Shown here one piece after another: positions 40,532 to 48,232 of a DNA stretch of 57,257 bases (its first letter is position 1; each line of letters opens with the position of its first letter). Both the position numbers and the translations under genes were made by a program. Below the pieces are notes generated by a model. That model was not told the DNA's origin and ran no database searches. It saw only the letters and a program-made list of their open reading frames with translations. This stretch comes from an uncultured Clostridium sp. (lineage in GTDB: Bacteria > Bacillota > Clostridia > Lachnospirales > Lachnospiraceae): contig CALAAS010000043.1 of the NCBI GenBank assembly GCA_937885015.1, positions 1-57,257 on the forward strand. Reading direction: 5' to 3'.

Positions 40532-41257
40532 ATGAATACTAAAATGACAATTGTAATTACAATGGCAGGAGAGGGGAGCAGGTTTAGAAAAGCTGGATAT
40601 AATATACCAAAGTATGAGATTATGGCAAGAGGAAAGACTCTTTTTGAATGGTCACTGGATAGCCTTATTGATTATAATAAATATGTAGATAAGTATATTT
40701 TTGTTGTGCGTAAAGAAGACAAAGCGATTGAATTTATAAAAAGGGTTTGTGAAAAAAGGAAAATTGATAATATCGATATAATTGAAATAGATTATTTGAC
40801 GGATGGTCAAGCAACTACATGCATGCTCGCGCTTTCGAAAAGTGATTCGGATTCGCAACTCTTAGTATACAATATTGATACATATGTTGAGTATGGTGAA
40901 ATGAAGTACACAGATATTAAGGGAGATGGACATATTCCATGCTTTCACGCAGAGGGAGACCATTGGAGTTTTGTAAAAGTGGATGAAGATGGAAAAGCAG
41001 TAGAAGTGCGAGAGAAGAAGAGAATATCGGATAATTGTACATTGGGAGCATATTATTTTTCATCAATACAACTATATAAAGAATTGTATAGAGGGTATTA
41101 TTCAAGCGATAATAATATAGAGAGTGGTGAAAAGTATATTGCGCCACTTTATAATTATATGATTCAGAAGGGAATGCTTGTTACAATTAGTATTGTTAAT
41201 AAGGACAAAGTCCATGTTTTAGGAACACCAGAGGAACTTGATTTTTTTCTAAAATAA
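40532..41257 (+). CDS. sugar/alcohol-phosphate nucleotidyltransferase
   Basis: This 241-residue NTP-transferase-fold enzyme has the signature MAGEGSRFRKAGYNIPKYEI (nucleotide-binding Gly and Arg, then Lys). NIDTYVEYGE carries the metal-binding Asp. It would activate a phosphorylated metabolite as a CDP- or UDP-conjugate, possibly the product of the kinase encoded two genes upstream. It is the last gene of the AT-rich glycan operon. GAGGAG precedes the ATG. Confidence 0.8.
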   Translation: MNTKMTIVITMAGEGSRFRKAGYNIPKYEIMARGKTLFEWSLDSLIDYNKYVDKYIFVVRKEDKAIEFIKRVCEKRKIDNIDIIEIDYLTDGQATTCMLALSKSDSDSQLLVYNIDTYVEYGEMKYTDIKGDGHIPCFHAEGDHWSFVKVDEDGKAVEVREKKRISDNCTLGAYYFSSIQLYKELYRGYYSSDNNIESGEKYIAPLYNYMIQKGMLVTISIVNKDKVHVLGTPEELDFFLK

Positions 41258-41485
41258 ATTATGAAGAATAGAACCCTCTCCTTCCTCCCCCTCTTGCAAT
41301 TCCCCCATTAACCTGTTATGATAATCTCATAAGCAAAGCTTTATAATCTATTTTTCTTATAATTCTTGGCCGAAAAAGGCCGTCTGCGGATTCTTTGCTT
41401 ATAACCCAAACTGGAAAATCAGGACAATAAGCAGGGAATCTGGCGGACAAAGGCCTCTCCCTGCGAGGAGAAAGGGAGAGTGCCT
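41258..41485 (+). other. intergenic region with 10-bp inverted repeat
   Basis: The repeat ATAAGCAAAG (41329-41338) and its complement CTTTGCTTAT (41393-41402) frame a 54-bp segment that contains a smaller GGCC/GGCC hairpin. No gene and no convincing sigma-A promoter are seen. It probably folds in the leader of the Rpn-family gene. Base composition returns to the GC content of the left flank here. Confidence 0.45.
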
Positions 41486-42472
41486 ATGGGAGAAAAGAAA
41501 AATGAGGAAATGATTGAGATGCTGGAGCTGGCGGAACAGGCGGCGTTGGAGGAACTGGAACAGATGGAACTGAACCTTTCGGATTTCGCTCTGTTTTTAT
41601 CGGTAATGAAGAACCGGGAGGCCCATCGGTGCGTCTTGAGTATCATTATGGATGATCCGGCTCTTACCCTGACGCATGTGCATGTGGAAGAGGTTGTTTT
41701 AAACCGTGTCGGAAAACGTGCGATCCGGCTGGATGCGGTGGCGCAGGATACTAATCAGGTGCGGTATGCAACAGAGATGCAGAATGATACGGATCACGAC
41801 AGCATGCAAAAACGGGCCCGTTATTATCAGGGCCTTCTGGATACGCCGTATTTAAAGGCAGGGAACCGTACGAAATACCGTCAGCTTCCGCCTACGGTGG
41901 TAACCTTTATTACCCAGGAGGATATTTTCGGGAAAAACCTGGCAAAATATACGTTTACAGAACAATGCCTGGAGGTGGAGGGACTTTGCCTGGAGGATGG
42001 CACCACCAAAATATTTTTAAATATGGCCAGCAAGAACGGAGATCCAGTGCTGGTCAGCATGCTCCAGTATATGAAAAAAACCAGGCTGGACAATCCGGAA
42101 ATAAGCATCTGCGATGAGCGGATTCAAAAACTGGATGCCGTAGTGCGGGAAGTAAAAGAGTCAGAAGAATGGGAGGCGGTGCGGATGAGCATTCTTTCAA
42201 TTGGAATGGAAAAGGGCATGGAGCAAGGTATGCAAAGAGGCATGCAGCAAGGTATGCAAAGAGGTATGCAAAAAGGGATACAAAAAGGCATACAGCAGGG
42301 AATGGAACGGGGAATCCAGAAGGGCCGTTCTGACACGCTGAAGAAAATGGTTGCCAGGAAACTGGAAAAGGGCCGGGGAGCTGGGCAGATCGCGGAAGAT
42401 TTGGAACTGGAGCTTTCGGAAACGGAGGAACTGATCCGGGAAGTTCTTGGGGAGAAGAAGCAGGAGAATTAG
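41486..42472 (+). CDS. Rpn/PD-(D/E)XK nuclease family transposase-like protein
   Basis: This 328-residue protein is of the PDDEXK_nuclease_tran type. The nuclease core includes RLDAVAQDTNQVRYATEMQN, with an Asp and a Glu that fit the D...E-x-Q active site. A helical tail follows. Residues about 250-280 are a degenerate run of GMQ-R/Q/K-G units that resemble a coiled or flexible repeat. Rpn proteins are recombination-promoting DNA endonucleases, common in several copies per Lachnospiraceae genome, and their tails vary between copies. AAAGGGAGAG precedes the ATG at 41486. Confidence 0.82.
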   Translation: MGEKKNEEMIEMLELAEQAALEELEQMELNLSDFALFLSVMKNREAHRCVLSIIMDDPALTLTHVHVEEVVLNRVGKRAIRLDAVAQDTNQVRYATEMQNDTDHDSMQKRARYYQGLLDTPYLKAGNRTKYRQLPPTVVTFITQEDIFGKNLAKYTFTEQCLEVEGLCLEDGTTKIFLNMASKNGDPVLVSMLQYMKKTRLDNPEISICDERIQKLDAVVREVKESEEWEAVRMSILSIGMEKGMEQGMQRGMQQGMQRGMQKGIQKGIQQGMERGIQKGRSDTLKKMVARKLEKGRGAGQIAEDLELELSETEELIREVLGEKKQEN

Positions 42473-42527
42473 AGAGGGAGGAGATTAAAAAGGATTCTGC
42501 GAAATGCTTTTCCGGGAGGTTTGATAA

Positions 42528-43946
42528 ATGGCTTTTAATAAAAAACTGTTTGAATCAAAATACGTTCCTGAGAAGGAACGAGTTCCGGTTGACACTCTGA
42601 TTCTGGTGGGAAATGGATTCGATTCGTGGCAGAGGCTGCCAACGGGATATTCTTATTTTGAAACATATTATGAAGAGCATGTAGATGAGGTTTTGGAGCG
42701 CCTGCATATTAAAAAGCATATATTGAAAGATAAGGACGGAAATCCTGTGCCGGATAGGGACGGAAATATGATTACCTATAATGACGCAGAGTTGTTTTAC
42801 GGAGATCCGGAAAAGTTTAGAGATCCGGAATTTCCCAAACGTCTTCCCCACGAATTCTGGATGGATTTTGAGACTTCGCTGGATAAAATTGACGATCAGG
42901 GGATTCTGTATCATTTTGGGAAGACGTCGGAGGATTTGAAAAAAATCCGGCAATGCGCAGATCATGCAAAGCAGATATTGACAGAGATTTTCTGCGACTG
43001 GATTTTATCGTTTCGCGTGGAAGAGCGGCCATCTGAATATGAGTTTAATAACTGTCTGTTTGTTAATTTTAATTATACCGATACGCTGCTCAAGCGATTT
43101 GGAGTGGAGGAAAGGCAGGAATTTCATATTCATGGTTCTGCATTGGACCGGGAATCTATCGTGTTTGGCCATGCATCACATCCGGAGCTGCCGTATGCCG
43201 GAATGCCGGGCGGGCCGAACCATCCCCGCTATGAAGGGTTGTATTATATTGAAGAATTTTTGTATCATTCTGATAAGCATATCGAAGACCGATATTTATA
43301 TGTAAAGATTTTTCTGGCCATGCATGGGGTCAGGATGGAAGATATAAAAGAGATATACGTATTGGGACTTGGATTTGGAGATGCAGATCTGGGATACATA
43401 CGGAACGTGTATCACGATACAGAGGGACTGGAGAGGGATCGGGAGGCTGATCTGAGAGAATATGAAAAAAAGTATCTGGATTCGATGGATTACGAAACTC
43501 AAAAAGTGCTGAATATTGAGTATGCGGCCAGCCACCGGGAACGGATTATGAGGAAGGATCCGATTTCTTATCCAGAATATGAGCGTTTGGATCAGATGAT
43601 GTTTGAGTCTCTGGGGGATCCCTATTACCATGTTGGCAGAGAGCAGCAGATCAGGCTGCAGGCTGCTGCGGTACGAAGGCGATTCTGGGAAGAGCAGGAG
43701 ATAAGGAACCGGAAAATAAAGAGAGAGTACCTTCGCCTGCTGAGCCGTCTGTCAGGCGGAAAACGCATTTTGCCGGAAGATGACCCGCTGGAACGGAATG
43801 GAAACGCTTCTGGAGCCAGATGGCATATATCGTATTATTCGGACAAGGATAAAGAAAGAATTACACATGTCATGAAAGAATTGGGATGTGAAAATTTTGA
43901 ACTTTACCCCACCATTGACGCCTGCATTCAGAAATGGAAAAAATGA
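42528..43946 (+). CDS. AbiH family abortive infection protein
   Basis: This 472-residue protein has the AbiH hallmarks. LILVGNGFDSWQRLPTGYSYF lies at the N-terminus in a SIR2/Rossmann-like fold. FVNFNYTDTLLKRF and EFHIHGSALDRESIVFGH are in the middle. VLGLGFGDADLGYI follows after residue 280. AbiH proteins give phage resistance in lactococci by an unclear mechanism. The charged C-terminal third is longer than in the minimal family. It lies 55 bp after the Rpn gene and about 100 bp before an uncharacterised partner gene. Confidence 0.82.
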   Translation: MAFNKKLFESKYVPEKERVPVDTLILVGNGFDSWQRLPTGYSYFETYYEEHVDEVLERLHIKKHILKDKDGNPVPDRDGNMITYNDAELFYGDPEKFRDPEFPKRLPHEFWMDFETSLDKIDDQGILYHFGKTSEDLKKIRQCADHAKQILTEIFCDWILSFRVEERPSEYEFNNCLFVNFNYTDTLLKRFGVEERQEFHIHGSALDRESIVFGHASHPELPYAGMPGGPNHPRYEGLYYIEEFLYHSDKHIEDRYLYVKIFLAMHGVRMEDIKEIYVLGLGFGDADLGYIRNVYHDTEGLERDREADLREYEKKYLDSMDYETQKVLNIEYAASHRERIMRKDPISYPEYERLDQMMFESLGDPYYHVGREQQIRLQAAAVRRRFWEEQEIRNRKIKREYLRLLSRLSGGKRILPEDDPLERNGNASGARWHISYYSDKDKERITHVMKELGCENFELYPTIDACIQKWKK

Positions 43947-43977
43947 GGAGCTGGAGAAAGCAGAAACAGGGGAGAGC

Positions 43978-44035
43978 AGCAGGAGAAGACAGAACCGGGA
44001 GAAAGTAGCAGGAGAAGACAGGATCGGGAGAAAGT
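43978..44035 (+). repeat. tandem 29-bp direct repeat
   Basis: Two adjacent copies (43978-44006 and 44007-44035) differ at two positions and begin AGCAGGAGAAGACAG. A partial third unit forms the ribosome-site region of the next gene. The unit is purine-rich and not a multiple of three. Confidence 0.75.
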
Positions 44036-44046
44036 AGTAGGAAGGA

Positions 44047-44754
44047 GTGAGGCGTCTGAAGGGGAGTAATCCGGTAAAGGAACTGGAAGAATATGGGTTG
44101 ACCCTGTATGATGCAGAAGGGGCAGATCTTTTGGAGACTTATGGGAAGATGGCTTTGGAGGAAATGGCTCTGGATGAGCTTGCAGAACTGGGAGGATTGG
44201 CTGCGGATCTTCCAATATGCCGGACTCTGTCTGCAGCGGTCAGAGCGGTCAGTACATTCCGGGATATGGCTTTGATAAAAAAATGGATCGTATTTCAGAA
44301 GGAGTTTTCCATGGGAAAGGCTCCGGAGGAAGAAATCAGCAAAAGAAAAAATGCGGCAAAGAAACGGGAAAAATGGATTATGCGGGAAATCGAGCTTTTA
44401 CTTACCCGGATTGATTCCATCAGTGACCAGCGAAATGCAGAAATTCTGGCCAGAGTGTACCTGGCTTATTTGAATCGTGCGTGCAGTTGGGAGCAGTTTG
44501 AGGAAATTGCCCAGATTTTGGAGCGTTTCATGTATGCGGATCGGGAGCAGCTGCTCGGGATCCGGAATCGCCAGCTTTCGGGAAAATATGAAAGGGAGGG
44601 CGCTGCAGCGCTTACCATGTTCCAGAATAATCACTGTGACCGGCTGGTGGCCTTGGGACTGGTTTGGCAGAAGATGCGAAATGTCCTCAATGGCGGGATT
44701 CAGGTGGAATACCATCTGACGGAGGCTGGGAGGCTTCTGGCGGAATGTCTGTAA
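44047..44754 (+). CDS. uncharacterised protein downstream of abiH
   Basis: The protein has about 235 residues. An acidic N-terminus is followed by ADLPICRTLSAAVRAVSTFRD, which fits the 'IPVVGT...' segment of small proteins I recall from prophage and defence neighbourhoods. A KKWIVFQKEF helix follows, then a C-terminal winged-helix-like end (YHLTEAGRLL). The GTG at 44047 overlaps an AAGGAG sequence, so translation may start a few codons later; no ATG is available. Function is unknown. Linkage to abiH suggests a two-gene unit. Confidence 0.55.
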   Translation: MRRLKGSNPVKELEEYGLTLYDAEGADLLETYGKMALEEMALDELAELGGLAADLPICRTLSAAVRAVSTFRDMALIKKWIVFQKEFSMGKAPEEEISKRKNAAKKREKWIMREIELLLTRIDSISDQRNAEILARVYLAYLNRACSWEQFEEIAQILERFMYADREQLLGIRNRQLSGKYEREGAAALTMFQNNHCDRLVALGLVWQKMRNVLNGGIQVEYHLTEAGRLLAECL

Positions 44755-44777
44755 GAACTGAATAAGATACAGAAAAC

Positions 44778-44803
44778 AGGGGGAACCGTTTTCGGTTCCC
44801 CCT
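44778..44803. terminator. terminator between convergent genes
   Basis: A perfect 10-bp stem, AGGGGGAACC/GGTTCCCCCT, has T-rich DNA on its left side when read on the minus strand. It probably ends the CoA-transferase gene and may also stop the abiH unit. Confidence 0.7.
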
Positions 44804-44907
44804 TATGCGTTATATGCGATCGGTTATGCGTTACCTGTTTTGCTTGCTATTCCACCTGTATGATCTCGCGTGCATGATTTCCTGGTAAATGGATCCGTGC
44901 ATCAGAA

Positions 44908-46227
44908 TCAGAAGTGCTCTTTTGCGTAGCGCTCCAGCTCGTCCCGGAAATCCGGATGGGCGATGGAGATCATGGCCTGGGCCCGTTCCCGCAGGGAGAG
45001 TCCGGAGAGCTTGGCAATGCCGTATTCTGTGGCCACGTACTGGATCATGGTGCGGGGGCCGGATACAGTGCTGCCGCCGGAGATGAAGGGAACGATGTTG
45101 GATTTCAGGGTTCCGTCTTTCTTTTTATGGGTGGAGGCAAGGCAGATAAAGCCTTTTCCGCCCTCGGAGCGGAAGGCGCCCTCCAGGAAATCCAGCTGGC
45201 CGCCGATGCCGGACAGCTGTCTCGTTCCGGCGGATTCCGCGTTTTCCTGTCCCATCAGATCCAGCTCCACGCCGCCGTTGATGCTGATGACGTGTTTCAT
45301 CTGGCTGATTCGGTCTGGAGAGTGGACGAAGTCCACGTCAGCGGGATAAAAGCGCTGGGGCTCTGCGTCCAGCCAGTCGTAGAGTTCTCTGGAACCCATG
45401 GCCAGGTTCCAGGTGGAATAGCCATTGCAGATCTCTTTGCAGCGGTTGGTCAGTTTCCCGGCTTTGTGGAGCGTCAGAAAGGCATCGCTGATGGTTCCCG
45501 TATGGCAGCCCAGATCCTTTAGATCCGATTCTGCCAGCATGCTGGCAACGGTAAAGGGAATACTGCCGACCCCCAGGGAGAGAACGGCGCCGTTGGGGAC
45601 TTCGTCGGCCACCAGGCGGGCAATGGCGATATCTGTCTCTGACGGCTCCCGGTAGGTGCGGATGGGCAGCGGTTCATGTTCGCCCTCCACGATGTAATCG
45701 GCCTCGGAGAGGTGTATCCGGTGGGAGCCGTCCACGCCCTGCAGCCGGGGAAGGTGTTCATTGATCTCAAAGACAACGGTGCGGGCCTGCTCAAAGATAG
45801 TTCTCCAGGCGTAGTTGGAGATGCCGAGACCGCAGTACCCGTTTTCATCCGGGCGGGAGACGGGGACGAAGGCCACATCCACCCGGATGTGATGGCGGTA
45901 CAGCTCCGGAAGAGAGCGGAGAATCATGGGGATAAACTGACAGAGTCCGCGGCTCTGCAGCTTGCGCTCGTAGTCGCCGATATGCCAGCTGTAGTAGGTA
46001 AATGCTTTCTGTTCCGGGTCGCATTCCACCACCTCGATGCGGGGGCGGATAACGAGTCCGCCGCGGATTTTTACATCTGTCAGCTCATCGCGGCGCGCAG
46101 CCAGCGCTCTGTCCATCAGCTCGGGAAAACCGGCTCCAAAGCCGTAATCAACCCAGTCGCCGGAGCGGACGGCAAGCTTTGCCGCCTGTTCCGGCGTTAC
46201 CAGTTTGCTTCTGTAATTATGTGCCAT
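44908..46227 (-). CDS. acetyl-CoA hydrolase/transferase family protein, atypical active site
   Basis: This 439-residue protein matches the 4-hydroxybutyrate/butyryl-CoA:acetate CoA-transferase family over its full length. GLGISNYAWRT, GVGSIPFTV, AMGSRELYDW and the CoA-binding GIGGQLDFLEGAF are all present. The catalytic segment reads CHTGTISDAF near residue 242, where active members have H(T/S)EMxSD. The Glu that forms the CoA thioester is thus replaced by Gly. It may be inactive, use another residue or act on a different substrate. It lies next to the hydrogenase operon but has a separate terminator. Confidence 0.8.
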   Translation of the reverse strand: MAHNYRSKLVTPEQAAKLAVRSGDWVDYGFGAGFPELMDRALAARRDELTDVKIRGGLVIRPRIEVVECDPEQKAFTYYSWHIGDYERKLQSRGLCQFIPMILRSLPELYRHHIRVDVAFVPVSRPDENGYCGLGISNYAWRTIFEQARTVVFEINEHLPRLQGVDGSHRIHLSEADYIVEGEHEPLPIRTYREPSETDIAIARLVADEVPNGAVLSLGVGSIPFTVASMLAESDLKDLGCHTGTISDAFLTLHKAGKLTNRCKEICNGYSTWNLAMGSRELYDWLDAEPQRFYPADVDFVHSPDRISQMKHVISINGGVELDLMGQENAESAGTRQLSGIGGQLDFLEGAFRSEGGKGFICLASTHKKKDGTLKSNIVPFISGGSTVSGPRTMIQYVATEYGIAKLSGLSLRERAQAMISIAHPDFRDELERYAKEHF

Positions 46228-46312
46228 TGCTCGTAACTCCTTTTATTGAATTGGTAAGATCGCATCCATCATACTCCAGAATCCCTGCTTTTTCAAGATA
46301 TTAGGAAGTAAT

Positions 46313-46323
46313 TTCCTATGCAA
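46313..46323 (-). repeat. palindromic repeat, copy 5 (imperfect)
   Basis: On the minus strand TTGCATAGGAA follows directly on the hydA terminator (46386-46328), and a partial second arm (TTCCTAAT) lies further on. Confidence 0.7.
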
Positions 46324-46327
46324 TAAA

Positions 46328-46386
46328 ATACGGCAGTCAGGCGCTTGCGGATTGTAGGTACAACCTGCAGGCATCTGCTGCCGTAT
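46328..46386 (-). terminator. terminator of the hyd operon
   Basis: On the minus strand ATACGGCAG pairs with CTGCCGTAT around a 41-nt interior that folds further, then TTTTATTGC. It lies about 80 bp after the hydA stop codon. The rest of 46228-46468 holds only the palindrome copy and the upstream region of the CoA-transferase-like gene. Confidence 0.7.
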
Positions 46387-46468
46387 GAAATCTGTCTCAG
46401 CCGTCTCAGACCGGATTTGGCCGTCTCAGAAAGAAATCTCCAAACAAAGAAATCCTGGAACTATCGCA

Positions 46469-48217
46469 TCAGATTTCGTTGATTTTCCGTTTCACATAGG
46501 TGGTGTGAAGCAGGTGGTGCGCTTTTTCGCTGCCCGGCTCGCCCAGATAGGAAGCGTACAGCTCTTTGATGGCCGGGTTCTCGTGGGATTTCCGGATGGT
46601 GTTGGCCCGGTCGGAATCGTAGAGAACCTGAGCCCGCAGGCCGCGGATATCCACGGTGTTGCGGATGTAGCCAGGCTGCTGGGGCTGACCGCCGCCGTTT
46701 ACGCAGCCGCCGGGGCATCCCATGATTTCGATGAAGTGGTAGTTCGCCTCACCGGATTTTACCTTATTTAACAGTTCTCTGGCATTGCCCAGGCCAGAGG
46801 CAACGGCCACCTTCACATCCATACCTGCCACATGGTAGCTGGCTTCTTTGACGCCTGCTGTGCCGCGAACCTCGGTAAAGTCAACGCTTGGAAGCTCCTC
46901 GCCGGTCAGGGTCTCCACAGCCGTACGCAGAGCGGCTTCCATAACGCCGCCGGTAGCGCCGAAGATGGTAGCAGCGCCGGTGCTCATTCCCAGCGGATCG
47001 TCGTAGGTTCCGTCCGGAAGCGTGGTAAACTTGATGCCTGCTTTACGGATCATGCGGGCCAGCTCTCTGGTGGTCAGAGCAATATCTACATCCGGTACGC
47101 CGTTGGCTGCCTCGTCGTCACGGCCGATCTCGAATTTCTTGGCCGTACAGGGCATGATGCTGACGCAGACGATATCCTCCGGTTTGAGGCCGGCTTTTTC
47201 TGCGTAGTAGGATTTTGCGATGGCGCCGAACATCTGCTGCGGCGACTTGCAGGAGGACAGGTTTTCTGTCATCTCCGGGAAGTAGTGCTCACAGTATTTA
47301 ATCCAGCCGGGAGAGCAGGAGGTAATCAGCGGAAGGGTGCCGCCGTTCTTGACACGATCCAGGAACTCATGGGCCTCTTCCATGATGGTAAGGTCCGCAG
47401 AGAAGTCGGTGTCAAATACCTTGTCAAAGCCAAGTGCCTTGAGGGCGGAAACCATTTTTCCTTCTACATTGGTTCCAATGGGATAACCAAATTCCTCGCC
47501 CAGGGCTGCGCGGACAGCCGGAGCCGTCTGGACAATGACGTGTTTATTCGGGTCTGCGATGGCCTCGAATACTTTGTCCGTAAAGTCTTTTTCCTGCAGA
47601 GCGCCGGTAGGACAGACAGCGATACACTGACCGCAGGATACACAGCTGGTTTCGCCTAAACCCATGCCGAAGGCAGAGCCGATGGTAGTATTAAAACCGC
47701 GGTGGTTGGCGCCGATGACGCCGATTCCCTGTACATTTTCGCAGACTGCCACGCAGCGGCGGCACAGGATACATTTGCTGTTATCGCGGATCATATGAGC
47801 CGCGGATGCGTCGATTTCAGACGGGGTTCTGGAGCCGTCATAAAAACCCTCATCCTCTACGCCCAGCTCACGGCAGAGTGCCTGGAGCTCGCAGTTTGCG
47901 CTGCGCACACAGGAAAGGCACTTGCGGTCGTGGTTGGAGAGCAGAAGCTGCAGCGTTTTCTTTCTGGATTCCAGCACCTCCGGGGTGTTGGTCCAGACTT
48001 CCATTCCCTCGTTGATCGGGTATACACAGGAAGCAACCAGGGTACGGGCTCCCTTTACTTTTACAACACAGATACGGCATGCGCCGATTTCATTGATCTC
48101 TTTTAAGAAACATAAGGTAGGAATCTCAATGTTCGCCAGACGGGCAGCTTCCAGAATGGTGGAGCCGGCCGGGGCGGTAACTGTCCTGCCATTGATTTTG
48201 ATTGTAATATCCGCCAT
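46469..48217 (-). CDS. hydA: [FeFe]-hydrogenase catalytic subunit, NADH-linked multimeric type
   Basis: This 582-residue H2-evolving subunit has an N-terminal 2Fe-2S ferredoxin domain (GACRICVV). A His/Cys cluster region (NHDRKCLSCVRSANCELQ) and two 4Fe-4S clusters (CILCRRCVAVC and CVSCGQCIAVC) follow. The H-cluster domain has L1 TSCSPGW, L2 MPCTAKKFE and L3 EIMGCPGGCVNGGGQP. L1 has Ser where C. pasteurianum CpI has the second Cys of TSCCPGW. I recall TSCSP forms in multimeric NADH hydrogenases, so I do not call it inactive. With HydB and HydC it should form an electron-bifurcating or NADH-dependent complex that disposes of fermentation electrons. Confidence 0.9.
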   Translation of the reverse strand: MADITIKINGRTVTAPAGSTILEAARLANIEIPTLCFLKEINEIGACRICVVKVKGARTLVASCVYPINEGMEVWTNTPEVLESRKKTLQLLLSNHDRKCLSCVRSANCELQALCRELGVEDEGFYDGSRTPSEIDASAAHMIRDNSKCILCRRCVAVCENVQGIGVIGANHRGFNTTIGSAFGMGLGETSCVSCGQCIAVCPTGALQEKDFTDKVFEAIADPNKHVIVQTAPAVRAALGEEFGYPIGTNVEGKMVSALKALGFDKVFDTDFSADLTIMEEAHEFLDRVKNGGTLPLITSCSPGWIKYCEHYFPEMTENLSSCKSPQQMFGAIAKSYYAEKAGLKPEDIVCVSIMPCTAKKFEIGRDDEAANGVPDVDIALTTRELARMIRKAGIKFTTLPDGTYDDPLGMSTGAATIFGATGGVMEAALRTAVETLTGEELPSVDFTEVRGTAGVKEASYHVAGMDVKVAVASGLGNARELLNKVKSGEANYHFIEIMGCPGGCVNGGGQPQQPGYIRNTVDIRGLRAQVLYDSDRANTIRKSHENPAIKELYASYLGEPGSEKAHHLLHTTYVKRKINEI

Positions 48218-48232
48218 TTGATTCTTCCTCCT

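Noticed and set aside
41329..41402. Second inverton upstream of the Rpn-family gene
   Set aside because: The repeats are only 10 bp, and the 54-bp interior has no convincing promoter in either direction. Folding of an RNA leader is the simpler explanation.
43978..44035. CRISPR-like repeat
   Set aside because: There are only two adjacent units without spacers and no cas genes. It is a simple tandem duplication. No CRISPR array or tRNA/rRNA gene was seen anywhere in the window.
46832..47659. Plus-strand 275-codon frame opposite hydA
   Set aside because: hydA carries all cluster motifs in the other strand. The plus frame is a by-product of GC-rich codons.
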